The notes: generated by a model not told the origin, from the sequence alone. A stretch of 45,527 bases of DNA from Nonomuraea basaltis (GCF_005893125.1 NZ_VCJS01000099.1:1-45527), one strand, 5' to 3'. Positions 16,425-24,027 are shown, counted from the stretch's first letter. Made by a program: numbers and translations.

Positions 16425-16446
16425 GTACGGCACGTCGGTGCCGTAC
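16425..16446. terminator. Perfect 9-bp hairpin between permease and GH3 gene
   Basis: GTACGGCAC (16425–16433), loop GTCG and GTGCCGTAC (16438–16446) make a perfect stem-loop 17 nt after the permease stop. No T-run follows. It may be a partial terminator or an mRNA 3'-end stabiliser that lowers NagZ expression relative to the importer. Confidence 0.45.
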
Positions 16447-16476
16447 TCGATCCTGCCTGAAAACTGATGAGGAGCC

Positions 16477-17916
16477 ATGAGTCAGAGTGATCGGGGGCTG
16501 CGCCGTCTCGCGGCCGGCACACTGCTCGTCGCCTTCCAGGGCACCACGGCGCCCGAATGGGTGCTGCGCGAGCTGGAGCACGGCCTGGGCGGCGTCACGC
16601 TCTTCGGGTTCAACGTGGCCGACCCCGGCCAGGTGAGCGAGCTGACCACCGCGCTGCGGGGAGCCGGTGAGCCCGTCATCTCGCTCGACGAGGAGGGCGG
16701 CGACGTCACGCGGCTGGCGTACCACGTCGGCAGCCCGTACCCGGGAAATGCGGCGCTGGGCGCGGTGGACGACGTCGAGCTGACCCGCCGGGTCTACCGG
16801 GCGATCGCCGCCGAGCTGGCCGCGTGCGGCATCAACCTGGACATGGCGCCGAGCGCCGACGTCAACACCGAGCCCGACAACCCGGTGATCGGCACCAGGT
16901 CGTTCGGCGCCGACGCGGAGCTGGTCGCCAGGCACACGGTGGCGGCCGTACAGGGCCTGCAGTCGGTGCACGTGGCGGCCTGCGTCAAGCACTTCCCCGG
17001 CCACGGCGCCACCCGCGTGGACTCCCACCTGGCCATCCCGGTCGTGGACGTCGACCTGGACGTGCTGCGGGCGCGGGAGCTGGCGCCGTTCCGGGCGGCG
17101 ATCGGCGCGGGGGCCAAGTCGGTGATGACCGCGCACGTGGCGGTGCCGGTGGTGACGGGCGAGACCCCGGCGACCCTGTCCGGCGCCGCGCTGACCGGAC
17201 TCCTGAGGGGCGAGCTCGGCTTCGACGGCGTGGTCGTCACCGACGCGCTGGACATGCACGCGATCACCAAGAGCGTCGGCCTGGCCGGAGGCGCCGTGCT
17301 GACGCTCGCGGCCGGGTCCGACCTGCTGTGCCTGGGCCCGATCCCCACGTACGACGACGTCCAGGTCATCATCGCGGAGATCGTCTCCGCGGTGCGCGAG
17401 GGCCGGCTGCCGCTGGAGCGGCTGGAGGAGGCGGCGGAGCGGGCGGCGGCGCTGCGGGCGTGGTTCGGCTCGGCGCGGGAGGTCCCCGCGGAGCAGAACG
17501 TCGTCGGCCTGCACGCCGCACGCCGCGCGGTGCGGCTGACCGGCGCGACGGAGCCCCTGGTCGAGCCGCTGGTGATCGAGGTGGACACCCCGCCGACGAT
17601 CGCCGTGGGCGACGTGCCGTGGGGCGTGGGCCCGTGGCTGCCCGACGCGGAGATCGTCCGTGTCGAGCCCGCGGCCGCCGACGTCCCGGGCCTGCTGGCC
17701 AAGGCCGCGAACCGGTCCCTGGTCGTCGTGGTCAAGGACGCCCACCGCCACCGGGCGAGCCAGGAGCTGGTCTCCGCGCTGGTGACGGTCCGTCCGGACG
17801 CGACCGTGATCGAGATGGGCCTGCCCGTGTGGCGGCCGGCCAGCGCCGCCTACATCGCCACGTACGGCGCCGCCAGAGCCAACGCCCAGGCCGCCGTAGA
17901 GCTGCTCACCGCCTGA
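16477..17916 (+). CDS. nagZ: GH3 beta-N-acetylhexosaminidase, NagZ type
   Basis: 479 aa, SD GAGGAG before ATG 16477. The catalytic domain contains the NagZ signature KHFPGHGATRVDSH (residues 171–184), whose D182/H184 pair is the acid–base dyad of NagZ enzymes, and the nucleophile D256 in VVVTDALDMHAI. No signal peptide, so it works in the cytoplasm on imported oligosaccharides. NagZ removes GlcNAc from GlcNAc-anhydroMurNAc(-peptide) or GlcNAc-MurNAc and can cut chitobiose. A second C-terminal domain (about 350–479) is present, as in two-domain Gram-positive NagZ-like enzymes. Placement directly after the importer suggests the importer brings in its substrate. Confidence 0.88.
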   Translation: MSQSDRGLRRLAAGTLLVAFQGTTAPEWVLRELEHGLGGVTLFGFNVADPGQVSELTTALRGAGEPVISLDEEGGDVTRLAYHVGSPYPGNAALGAVDDVELTRRVYRAIAAELAACGINLDMAPSADVNTEPDNPVIGTRSFGADAELVARHTVAAVQGLQSVHVAACVKHFPGHGATRVDSHLAIPVVDVDLDVLRARELAPFRAAIGAGAKSVMTAHVAVPVVTGETPATLSGAALTGLLRGELGFDGVVVTDALDMHAITKSVGLAGGAVLTLAAGSDLLCLGPIPTYDDVQVIIAEIVSAVREGRLPLERLEEAAERAAALRAWFGSAREVPAEQNVVGLHAARRAVRLTGATEPLVEPLVIEVDTPPTIAVGDVPWGVGPWLPDAEIVRVEPAAADVPGLLAKAANRSLVVVVKDAHRHRASQELVSALVTVRPDATVIEMGLPVWRPASAAYIATYGAARANAQAAVELLTA

Positions 17917-17938
17917 GCCGCCACGCCGCTCGCCCCGG

Positions 17939-19120
17939 TCATGGGGCGAGGAGCTCCTCGCGCGCCTGGTCCAGGGCCGCGAGTACGGCGCCGCGCAGCA
18001 CCGGGTTCCCGACGGTCACCGTCGTGGCGACGACCTGGGGCCGCACCGGGCAGATCCGGGCCACGGCCTCCTCCACCCGGGACGCGAGCGCGGCGCCCCC
18101 GGCCTGGCCGACCTCACCGGCCAGCACCACCAGGCCAGGGTCGAGGATCACGCACACCGCGGCCACGCCCAGGGCGAGCCGGTCGGCGACCTCGTCGAGC
18201 AGCGGCTCGCCCTCGGCCCCGGCGGCCACCGCGACCTGCACGCACTCGCCGGCGCTGCCGGCCGCGAAGCCGTACCCCTGGGCCAGCTCCGACACCGCCT
18301 CGGCGCTGACCAGCGACTGCAGGCCGCCCGCCAGCGAGGGCAGCCGCCCCGGCAGGGTGCGGATGTCCTCGGGCAACGGCACGCCCGGCACCGGCAGGTA
18401 GCCGATCTCGCCCGCGCTGCCCGAACGCCCCCGGTGCAGCTTGCCACCGAGCATGACCGCCAGGCCGAGGCCGCGGCTCGACCACAGCAGCACGAAGTCG
18501 TCGAGCCCCTTGGCGGCGCCGTCGGCGCGCTCGGCGATGGCGGCGAGGTTGACGTCGTTCTCGATCGTCACCTCGCGCCTCAGATCGCCGGCCAGCGCCT
18601 CGTGGATGCCCTCGTGCCAGCCGGGCAGGTCGAAGGAGAAGCGCACGTCACCGCTGCGCGGATCGACCACGCCCGGGGTGCCGATCACGACGCCGCGCAG
18701 CTTGCCGAGGCCGACCTTGGCGCTGCGGCAGGCCTTCACGATCGCGTCGTGCACCGCGGAGACCGGGTCCTCGTGGCCCTTGGGGTCGACGGTGACCTCG
18801 GCGATCGTGTGGCCGTGGATGTCGGCGACCGCGGACGAGATCAGCTCGGGGCCGACCTCGAGGCCAGCCACGTAGGCGCTGGAGGGGATCACGGAGTAGA
18901 GGGCCGCGTTGGGCCCGCGCCCGCCGGCCTGCGCGCCGACCACCTCGACCAGGCCGCGCTCCTCCAGCCTGGCCAGCGTCTGCGAGGCCGTGACCTTGGA
19001 CAGGCCGGTCAGGTCTCCGATCTGGCCACGCGTCATGGGACCTGTGGCCAAGAGCAGCTCCAGCGCGGCCCGGTCATTGATCTCCCTGAGCAGTCTGGGC
19101 ACACCAGGGCGTCGCTCCAC
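17939..19120 (-). CDS. ROK family transcriptional regulator (second paralogue)
   Basis: 393 aa from GTG 19120, chosen because GGTGGGA lies upstream and the product then aligns with the first ROK protein (RRPGVPRLLREINDRAALELLL versus RSPGIPRLLRRLNDRAALELLL). GTG 19132 and a start at 19240 are longer in-frame options. Winged helix at about 10–70, then ROK domain: VIGTPGVVDPRSGD, ENDVNLAAIAERADGA, GRSGSAGEIGYLPVPG and LDPGLVVLAGEVGQAGG. The CxCGxxGCxE zinc motif is absent. It is convergent with nagZ (gap 22 bp) and shares an upstream motif with the other ROK gene. The two likely arose by duplication and may bind overlapping operators. Confidence 0.92.
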   Translation of the reverse strand: MERRPGVPRLLREINDRAALELLLATGPMTRGQIGDLTGLSKVTASQTLARLEERGLVEVVGAQAGGRGPNAALYSVIPSSAYVAGLEVGPELISSAVADIHGHTIAEVTVDPKGHEDPVSAVHDAIVKACRSAKVGLGKLRGVVIGTPGVVDPRSGDVRFSFDLPGWHEGIHEALAGDLRREVTIENDVNLAAIAERADGAAKGLDDFVLLWSSRGLGLAVMLGGKLHRGRSGSAGEIGYLPVPGVPLPEDIRTLPGRLPSLAGGLQSLVSAEAVSELAQGYGFAAGSAGECVQVAVAAGAEGEPLLDEVADRLALGVAAVCVILDPGLVVLAGEVGQAGGAALASRVEEAVARICPVRPQVVATTVTVGNPVLRGAVLAALDQAREELLAP

Positions 19121-19144
19121 GCTGAATCCCACCGTCAAAATCGA

Positions 19145-19165
19145 AAAGGTTGTTGAAAGTTTAGC
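19145..19165. promoter_or_regulatory. Putative ROK operator upstream of second ROK gene
   Basis: A 21-bp AT-rich stretch 25 bp upstream of the ROK start, 16/21 identical to 13138–13158 upstream of the first ROK gene and in the same orientation relative to the gene. The remainder of the 224-bp gap to the Rrf2 gene shows no further structure that I can support. Confidence 0.5.
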
Positions 19166-19344
19166 GCTCCGGCCCGTGCGAGACGCCGCAGGTGAACACC
19201 AGGATGGTTGGTGATCGTCGCACCGGGCTCGCGCCGCCATGCTAGCGCCACGAGGTCGCGCGGGCCCCTCCCGGATTCTGATCTCCTGCCCGTTCTGACG
19301 ACCTTGCGCCTAACCAGTGTTGACCAGGAGGGATAATCGAGAAC

Positions 19345-19794
19345 ATGCGCCTTTCCGCTCGAGTCGACTACGCCCTCCGAGCCGCCGCCGAACTCGCCGC
19401 AGCGGGTGCGGGCCCGACTACGGTGGGCGAGCTCGCCAAGGAGCAGGACATGCCGCCCAAATATCTGGAGAACATCCTGCTGCAGATGCGCCGCGCCGGG
19501 CTGGTGCGCGGGCAGCGGGGGCCGGAGGGCGGATATGTGCTGGCCAGGCCCGCCTCCGACATCTCGCTGGCCGACGTGATCAGGGCGGTGGACGGCCCGC
19601 TGGCCAACGTACGCGGCGAGCGGCCCGAGCACGTCGGCTACCGGGGGCCTGCGGAGTCGTTGCAGCAGGTGTGGATCGCGCTGCGGGCCACCGAGCGGGC
19701 CATCCTGGAGGAGGTCACGCTCGAGCAGGTCGCCTCCGGGGCGCTGCCCGAGCGCGTCCGCCAGCTCGCCGCCGACCCCGCCGCCTGGGACTGA
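19345..19794 (+). CDS. Rrf2 family transcriptional regulator without Fe-S cysteines
   Basis: 149 aa, SD AGGAGGGA 11 nt before ATG 19345. N-terminus MRLSARVDYALRAAAELAA and PPKYLENILLQMRRAGLVRGQRGPEGGYVLARP are the Rrf2 winged helix with its wing, followed by ISLADVIRAVDGPLANV. Rrf2 proteins often carry three cysteines for an Fe-S cluster (IscR, NsrR, RsrR); this protein contains no cysteine at all, so it should be a cluster-free type such as CymR. Target unknown. It stands in front of the Nei-type gene (45 bp) and may be co-transcribed with it. Confidence 0.9.
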   Translation: MRLSARVDYALRAAAELAAAGAGPTTVGELAKEQDMPPKYLENILLQMRRAGLVRGQRGPEGGYVLARPASDISLADVIRAVDGPLANVRGERPEHVGYRGPAESLQQVWIALRATERAILEEVTLEQVASGALPERVRQLAADPAAWD

Positions 19795-19839
19795 CCCAGC
19801 GACCGGCTCAGCCCGGCGGTCCCTTCCTAGACTGGAAGG

Positions 19840-20619
19840 ATGCCTGAAGGAGACGCCGTCTACCGCACGGCCACGCGGCTGCGCTCCGCGCTGGACGGCC
19901 GCGTGCTCACCAGGTCGGACTTCCGCGTCCCCCGCCACGCCACCGCGGACCTGACCGGCCGCGCGGTCCTCACCACGCTCTCCCGGGGCAAGCACCTGCT
20001 CACCCGCGTCGAGGGCGACCTGACCGTGCACACCCACCTGCGCATGGACGGCAGCTGGCGGATCATGGCCGCGACCGGGCGCGCCCCGGCCGGCGACCAG
20101 GTCAGGCTGATCCTGGCCAACCAGCAGTGGCAGGCGATGGGGGTCAGGCTGGGAATGGTGGATCTCGTCAGGACCGGCGACGAGGCACGCCTGATCGGCC
20201 ACCTGGGACCGGACCTGCTCGGCCCGGGCTGGGACCCGGACGAGGCCGTGCGAAGGCTGCGAGCGGCACCCGGCAGGACCATCGGGGAGGCGCTGCTCGA
20301 TCAGCGCAACCTGGCGGGGATCGGCACGATCTATCGCGCCGAGACCCTGTTCCTGCGGGGGATCTGGCCGTGGAAGAAGGTCGGGGAGATCGAGGATCTC
20401 AACGGGCTCGTGTCATTGGCGCAGCGGCTCTTGGCGGCCAACAAGGATCATGCGGGCACGGTGACCACGGGTGATCGCCGCCCGGCGAACCAGACCTGGG
20501 TCTATGGCAGGGCAGGGAGGCCCTGTCGCCGTTGCGGCACCCGCGTCAGCCGCGGGGAGATGGGGACGCAGCCACAGGAACGGCTGATCCTGTGGTGTGC
20601 CGGCTGCCAGCCGCGTTAG
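19840..20619 (+). CDS. nei: Fpg/Nei family DNA glycosylase (endonuclease VIII type)
   Basis: 259 aa. After Met removal the catalytic Pro is P2, followed by E3 (PEGDAVYRTATRL), as in all Fpg/Nei enzymes. K in SRGKHLLT, the HTHLRMDGSWR strand and the helix-two-turn-helix GEALLDQRNLAGIGTIYRAE are present, as is the C-terminal zinc finger CRRCGTRVSRG…LILWCAGC with four cysteines. It excises oxidised bases and nicks the abasic site by beta,delta-elimination. PEGD rather than PELPE in the N-terminus favours Nei (Nei2-like) over MutM. It is convergent with clgR and the two stops overlap by 3–4 bp. Its usual actinobacterial partner, lhr, lies at the far left of the window. Confidence 0.92.
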   Translation: MPEGDAVYRTATRLRSALDGRVLTRSDFRVPRHATADLTGRAVLTTLSRGKHLLTRVEGDLTVHTHLRMDGSWRIMAATGRAPAGDQVRLILANQQWQAMGVRLGMVDLVRTGDEARLIGHLGPDLLGPGWDPDEAVRRLRAAPGRTIGEALLDQRNLAGIGTIYRAETLFLRGIWPWKKVGEIEDLNGLVSLAQRLLAANKDHAGTVTTGDRRPANQTWVYGRAGRPCRRCGTRVSRGEMGTQPQERLILWCAGCQPR

Positions 20620-20972
20620 GCAGCCACCATGTCCTTGACTTCGGGGAACACGGAGTCGGAGATCGACCCGGGAACCGTCTCAGCAAGGGGCAGTCGCTCG
20701 TGCTCAGGCGCATCGGCAAGCACAGGAGCGGCCTGGAGCTCCGCCAGCGCGAACTGGTCGGACACCTCACGCAACACCTGTGAAAGCGGCACTCCGAGCG
20801 CGCCGCAAATGGATGCGAGCAGCTCGGACGAGGCCTCCTTCTGGCCGCGCTCCACCTCGGACAGGTAACCGAGCGAAACACGGGCAAGCGTGGACACCTC
20901 ACGTAGTGTGCGTCCCTGCCGCACCCGCAACCGCCTCAGCACGTCACCGAGCAGCTGACGCAGCAGAATCAT
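20616..20972 (-). CDS. clgR: ClgR-type XRE transcriptional activator of clp/lon genes
   Basis: 118 aa from ATG 20972, chosen because GGGAGGGAG lies ~6 nt upstream and the product then begins MILLRQLLGDVLRRLRVRQGRTLREVS as in known ClgR proteins. Residues ~12–67 are an XRE helix-turn-helix with the diagnostic VSLGYLSEVERGQKEASSELL. ClgR activates clpP, clpC and lon genes in streptomycetes and mycobacteria. The C-terminus is MVAA; in Streptomyces two terminal alanines act as a ClpP degradation signal, so feedback proteolysis is likely preserved. An in-frame extension to GTG 21182 exists but is not family-like. The 286-bp gap to cinA (20973–21258) holds a ClgR-box-like site and no other gene that I can support. 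Confidence 0.93.
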   Translation of the reverse strand: MILLRQLLGDVLRRLRVRQGRTLREVSTLARVSLGYLSEVERGQKEASSELLASICGALGVPLSQVLREVSDQFALAELQAAPVLADAPEHERLPLAETVPGSISDSVFPEVKDMVAA

Positions 20973-21233
20973 CTGTCGCTCCCTCCCCGGCGTGGATGTC
21001 TTCACCACGCCCCGCGCGATCGGATCGTGCCGCACTTTGGTCTTCTTAGCTTCGTACATACTCCTCGCCGTCATCACTGGGGGCCGTCGCCCCTGGACCG
21101 CCACTCGTGCCTCGGTGCGCGACTTTTCAGGCCCGCCTGCCGGGCGCTCGGTGCTTGCAGTTGGCTCACGGACCTCACTCACAGCTCCACCGTACCCGTA
21201 TCCACCGACACCGCGTCAGACCGCGCATCGCAT

Positions 21234-21247
21234 GTTCGCTCGGGACG
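21234..21247. promoter_or_regulatory. ClgR-box-like site upstream of clgR
   Basis: GTTCGC-N5-ACG differs by one base from the published ClgR consensus GTTCGC-N5-GCG. It lies 262 bp upstream of the clgR start, between cinA and clgR. Positive autoregulation of clgR is known in other actinobacteria. Confidence 0.45.
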
Positions 21248-21258
21248 TAACACGGTAA

Positions 21259-21750
21259 TCACCCGGAATGTTCCCCCATGTTCGCCTTCAGCACACCTGC
21301 CAGGAGATCAACGACCTCGTCCACCGTCTCTACCCTGATACGTTCGCGAGACCCCACAAGTCTCAATTCCCGGGCCGAAATCTCCCCGCCTGGCCCGGAA
21401 ACGGCCACATATACGGTGCCGACCGGTTTGCCGTCCTGGGGCTCAGGCCCGGCCACACCGGTCACGGCCAACCCGTACGTGGCCCCGCACAGCTTCGCGA
21501 CGCCCGTCGCCATGGCGGCCGCCACCTCGGGGTGCACGGCCCCCTCGCGCCGCAGCAGCTCCTCTGGCACGCCCAGCAACTCCTGCTTGAGATCGGTGGC
21601 GTAGGAGATCACCCCGCCCCTGAACGCCTTGGAGGACCCGGACACCGACGTGAACGCGGCCCCGATGAGCCCGCCGGTCAGCGACTCGGCCACCGCCACC
21701 GTGGCGGATCGGCGTACCAGCATGGACAGAACCTCGGCGACATCCACCAT
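21259..21750 (-). CDS. pncC: CinA C-terminal domain protein / NMN amidohydrolase
   Basis: 163 aa; only the CinA C-terminal domain, without the N-terminal MoaB-like part, which is the usual form in actinobacteria. Motifs: TVAVAESLTGGLIGAAFTSVSGSSKAFRGGVISYATDLK, the LLGVPEELL region and LAVTGVAGPEPQDGKPVGTVYVAV. The domain deamidates nicotinamide mononucleotide to nicotinate mononucleotide in NAD recycling. It starts 3 bp after the pgsA stop and is part of the rimO–pgsA–cinA operon. Confidence 0.93.
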   Translation of the reverse strand: MVDVAEVLSMLVRRSATVAVAESLTGGLIGAAFTSVSGSSKAFRGGVISYATDLKQELLGVPEELLRREGAVHPEVAAAMATGVAKLCGATYGLAVTGVAGPEPQDGKPVGTVYVAVSGPGGEISARELRLVGSRERIRVETVDEVVDLLAGVLKANMGEHSG

Positions 21751-21753
21751 CGA

Positions 21754-22326
21754 TCACTTCCCTCGCGCCTGCCTGGCCACCTTACGAAGTCTGAGGGCCC
21801 GGATCACGTAGTCGGCGCCCGTGCCGAGGGTGACGATCAGCGCGGCGCCCATCACCACCAGCCGGACCACCTCCGGCACGATCGGCACGAGATAGAGGAC
21901 GATGGCGGCGATCTGCAGCACGGTCTTGACCTTGCCGCCGTAGCTGGCCGGGATGACCGCGTGCCGCAGCAGCAGGAACCTGAGCGCCGTGATGCCCAGC
22001 TCGCGCCCGAGGATCAGGATCGTGATCCACCACTGCAGCTCGCCCAGGATCGACAGGCACACCAGCGCCGCGCCGGTGAGCGCCTTGTCCGCGATCGGAT
22101 CCGCGATCTTGCCGAAGTCGGTGATCAGGCCGTAGCGCCTGGCCAGCTCGCCGTCGAGGTGGTCGGTGATCGAGGCCACCACGAACACCGCGAGCGCGGC
22201 CACCCGCCAGCCGGTGCCCGGCAGGAAGAGGCAGAAGACGAAGAACGGGACGAGCGCCAATCGGAGGACCGTGAGAATGTTGGCGATGTTCCACGGGCTG
22301 ACCACCCGGCGCTCGTCCCTTGTCAT
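21754..22326 (-). CDS. pgsA: CDP-diacylglycerol–glycerol-3-phosphate 3-phosphatidyltransferase
   Basis: 190 aa integral membrane enzyme. The CDP-alcohol phosphotransferase motif DG-x2-AR-x8-G-x3-D-x3-D is complete: D58, G59, A62, R63, G72, D76 and D80. The N-terminal PWNIANILTVLRLALVPFFVF and later GRELGITALRFLLL and KVKTVLQI helices are PgsA-like. It makes phosphatidylglycerophosphate for phosphatidylglycerol and cardiolipin. Actinobacteria have related PIP synthases; neighbours rimO and cinA favour PgsA. ATG overlaps the rimO stop (ATGA). Confidence 0.93.
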   Translation of the reverse strand: MTRDERRVVSPWNIANILTVLRLALVPFFVFCLFLPGTGWRVAALAVFVVASITDHLDGELARRYGLITDFGKIADPIADKALTGAALVCLSILGELQWWITILILGRELGITALRFLLLRHAVIPASYGGKVKTVLQIAAIVLYLVPIVPEVVRLVVMGAALIVTLGTGADYVIRALRLRKVARQARGK

Positions 22327-23732
22327 GGACCGGCCTTGATGCGCGCGATCAGATCGACGCCCTCGGCGTCGACCACCACCGCGCGCACGATCTGCCCCCT
22401 GACCAGGCCGATGCCCTGCACCGTGACCGAGCCGTCGACCTCGGGCCCCTGGTGCGCGGCCCGGCCCTCGTAGCCGCCGTCGCCCAGGTCGTCATCGATC
22501 AGCACGTCGACCTCCGTGCCGATGCGCTCCTCCGCCCGCTGGGCGGTGAGCTCCTCGGCCAGCTCGGTGAGCAGCCGCACGCGCTCGTCGATGACGTCCT
22601 GGCCGAGCTTGCCCGGCAGCCCGGCCGCCTCGGTGCCGTCCTCGTCGGAGTAGCCGAACACGCCGATGACGTCGAGCCTGGCCTCCTCCAGGAAGCTCGC
22701 CAGCTCGCCGAACTCCTCCTCGGTCTCGCCGGGGAAGCCCACGATGAAGTTGGAGCGCACGCCCGCCTCAGGGGCGCGCTCGCGCACGCTCTCCAGCAGC
22801 CCCAGGAAGCGCTCGGGGTCGCCGAAGCGGCGCATCCTGCGCAGCACGCCGCCGCTGGCGTGCTGGAAGGACAGGTCGAAGTAGGAGGCGATGCCCTCGG
22901 TGCCGGTGAGCACGTCGATCAGGCCCGGGCGCAGCTCGGCCGGCTGCAGGTAGCTGACCCGCACCCGCTCGATGCCCTCGACGGCGGCGAGCTCGGGCAG
23001 CAGCTTCTCCAGCGCCCGCAGGTCGCCCAGGTCCTTGCCGTAGGAGGTGGAGTTTTCGCTGACGAGGACCAGCTCGCGAACGCCCCGGTGGGCCAGCCAG
23101 TCAGCCTCGGCGAGCAGCTCCTCCGGGGTGCGCGAGACGTAGGAGCCGCGGAAGGCCGGGATGGCGCAGAACGTGCAGCGCCGATCGCAGCCCGAGGCCA
23201 GCTTGAGCGAGGCCACCGGGCTCTCGTCGAGCCGTTTGCGCAGCACCCGCGGCCCGCTGGCGGGACCCAGGCCGTCGGGCAGGTCGCCGTGGCCCGGGAT
23301 GTGCGTCTTGGGGGCGCTGGCACGGTCCACCGGCGAGATGGGTAGCAGGGTGCGGCGGTCGCGCGGCGTGTGGGGCTTGAGCGGCCGGCCCTCGAGCACG
23401 TCGTCGAGGCGGCCGCCGATCTCGGCGTAGTCGTCGAAGGAGATGACCGCGCTGGCCTCGGGCAGGGCCTGGGCCAGCTCGTTGCCGTAGCGCTCGGCCA
23501 TGCAGCCCGCGGCCACCACCTTCGCGCCGGAGTCGGCGGCGGCCAGCAGTGTGTCGATGGAGTCCTTCTTGGCCGAGTCAATGAAGCCACAGGTGTTGAC
23601 GACGACGACATCGGGGTCGTCGTCGCCCAGCTGCCAGCCGGCAGCCTCGAGGCGCGCGGCCAGCTCCTCGGAGTCGACCTCGTTGCGCGCGCAGCCCAGA
23701 GTGATCAGCGATGCGGTTCGGCGGGATGACAT
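22323..23732 (-). CDS. rimO: Ribosomal protein S12 methylthiotransferase
   Basis: 469 aa from ATG 23732; GTG 23741 is an in-frame alternative. It has the UPF0004 domain with cluster cysteines C14, C48 and C77 (TLGCARNEVDSEEL, NTCGFIDSAKKDSI, AAGCMAERY), the radical-SAM motif C182-x3-C186-x2-C189, and a C-terminal TRAM domain. It methylthiolates the conserved aspartate of ribosomal protein S12 using S-adenosylmethionine and two 4Fe-4S clusters. The NEVDSEE and SIDTLLAAADSG signatures separate RimO from MiaB. It begins the rimO–pgsA–cinA operon; no clear SD is visible, and a repeat array lies upstream. Confidence 0.95.
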   Translation of the reverse strand: MSSRRTASLITLGCARNEVDSEELAARLEAAGWQLGDDDPDVVVVNTCGFIDSAKKDSIDTLLAAADSGAKVVAAGCMAERYGNELAQALPEASAVISFDDYAEIGGRLDDVLEGRPLKPHTPRDRRTLLPISPVDRASAPKTHIPGHGDLPDGLGPASGPRVLRKRLDESPVASLKLASGCDRRCTFCAIPAFRGSYVSRTPEELLAEADWLAHRGVRELVLVSENSTSYGKDLGDLRALEKLLPELAAVEGIERVRVSYLQPAELRPGLIDVLTGTEGIASYFDLSFQHASGGVLRRMRRFGDPERFLGLLESVRERAPEAGVRSNFIVGFPGETEEEFGELASFLEEARLDVIGVFGYSDEDGTEAAGLPGKLGQDVIDERVRLLTELAEELTAQRAEERIGTEVDVLIDDDLGDGGYEGRAAHQGPEVDGSVTVQGIGLVRGQIVRAVVVDAEGVDLIARIKAGP

Positions 23733-23796
23733 GGTGAACACTACGGTATCGGGAGTTGGCCACCACCTGATGCACTACCCCCCGCCGGGTAAGGGC

Positions 23797-23875
23797 GCGA
23801 AGCGACCAGAGCGGGGGCCGCGAGGGAGTGCCGTCGCCTGGAGGAGCGGCGGGAGCGAAGCGACCAGAGCGGGGG
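23797..23875. repeat. Pair of identical 21-bp direct repeats
   Basis: 23797–23817 and 23855–23875 are identical over 21 bases (beginning GCGAAGCGACCAGAGCG), 58 bp apart. They lie in the non-coding gap between rimO and the RodZ-like gene, directly beside the 50-bp tandem array. This is part of the 300-bp gene-free stretch 23733–24032. Confidence 0.8.
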
Positions 23876-23876
23876 A

Positions 23877-24027
23877 AGGCGGCGGCGTATGGCGACCGAG
23901 CTGCCGAACGGAGTGAGGCCATGAACAGGCGGCGGCATATGGCGACCGAGCCGCCGAACGGAGTGAGGCCATGAACAGGCGGCGGCATATGGCGACCGAA
24001 CCCGCCTCACGAAGTGAGGCCATGAAA
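23877..24027. repeat. 50-bp tandem repeat array upstream of rimO
   Basis: Copy 1 is 23891–23940 and copy 2 is 23941–23990, 49/50 identical. A partial copy (14 bp) precedes them and a diverged partial copy (23991–24027) follows. Each copy contains GGAG-N7-ATGA, so tiny ORFs of 17 codons end exactly on the ATG of the next copy. The period is not a multiple of three. There are no unique spacers, so it is not a CRISPR. Confidence 0.85.
24004..24020 (-). terminator. Small hairpin after the RodZ-like gene
   Basis: GCCTCAC-GAA-GTGAGGC is a perfect 7-bp stem with a 3-nt loop, 13 bp after the stop of the leftward RodZ-like gene. It is formed by the diverged third copy of the 50-bp repeat; the other copies do not pair this well. 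It could act as a terminator. Confidence 0.4.

Noticed and set aside
20973..21182. In-frame N-terminal extension of clgR to GTG 21182
   Set aside because: The strong SD and family-typical start at 20972 favour the short form; the extension has no recognisable sequence.
23877..24027. CRISPR array
   Set aside because: The 50-bp copies are head to tail with no unique spacers, only about three units exist, and no cas gene is near.
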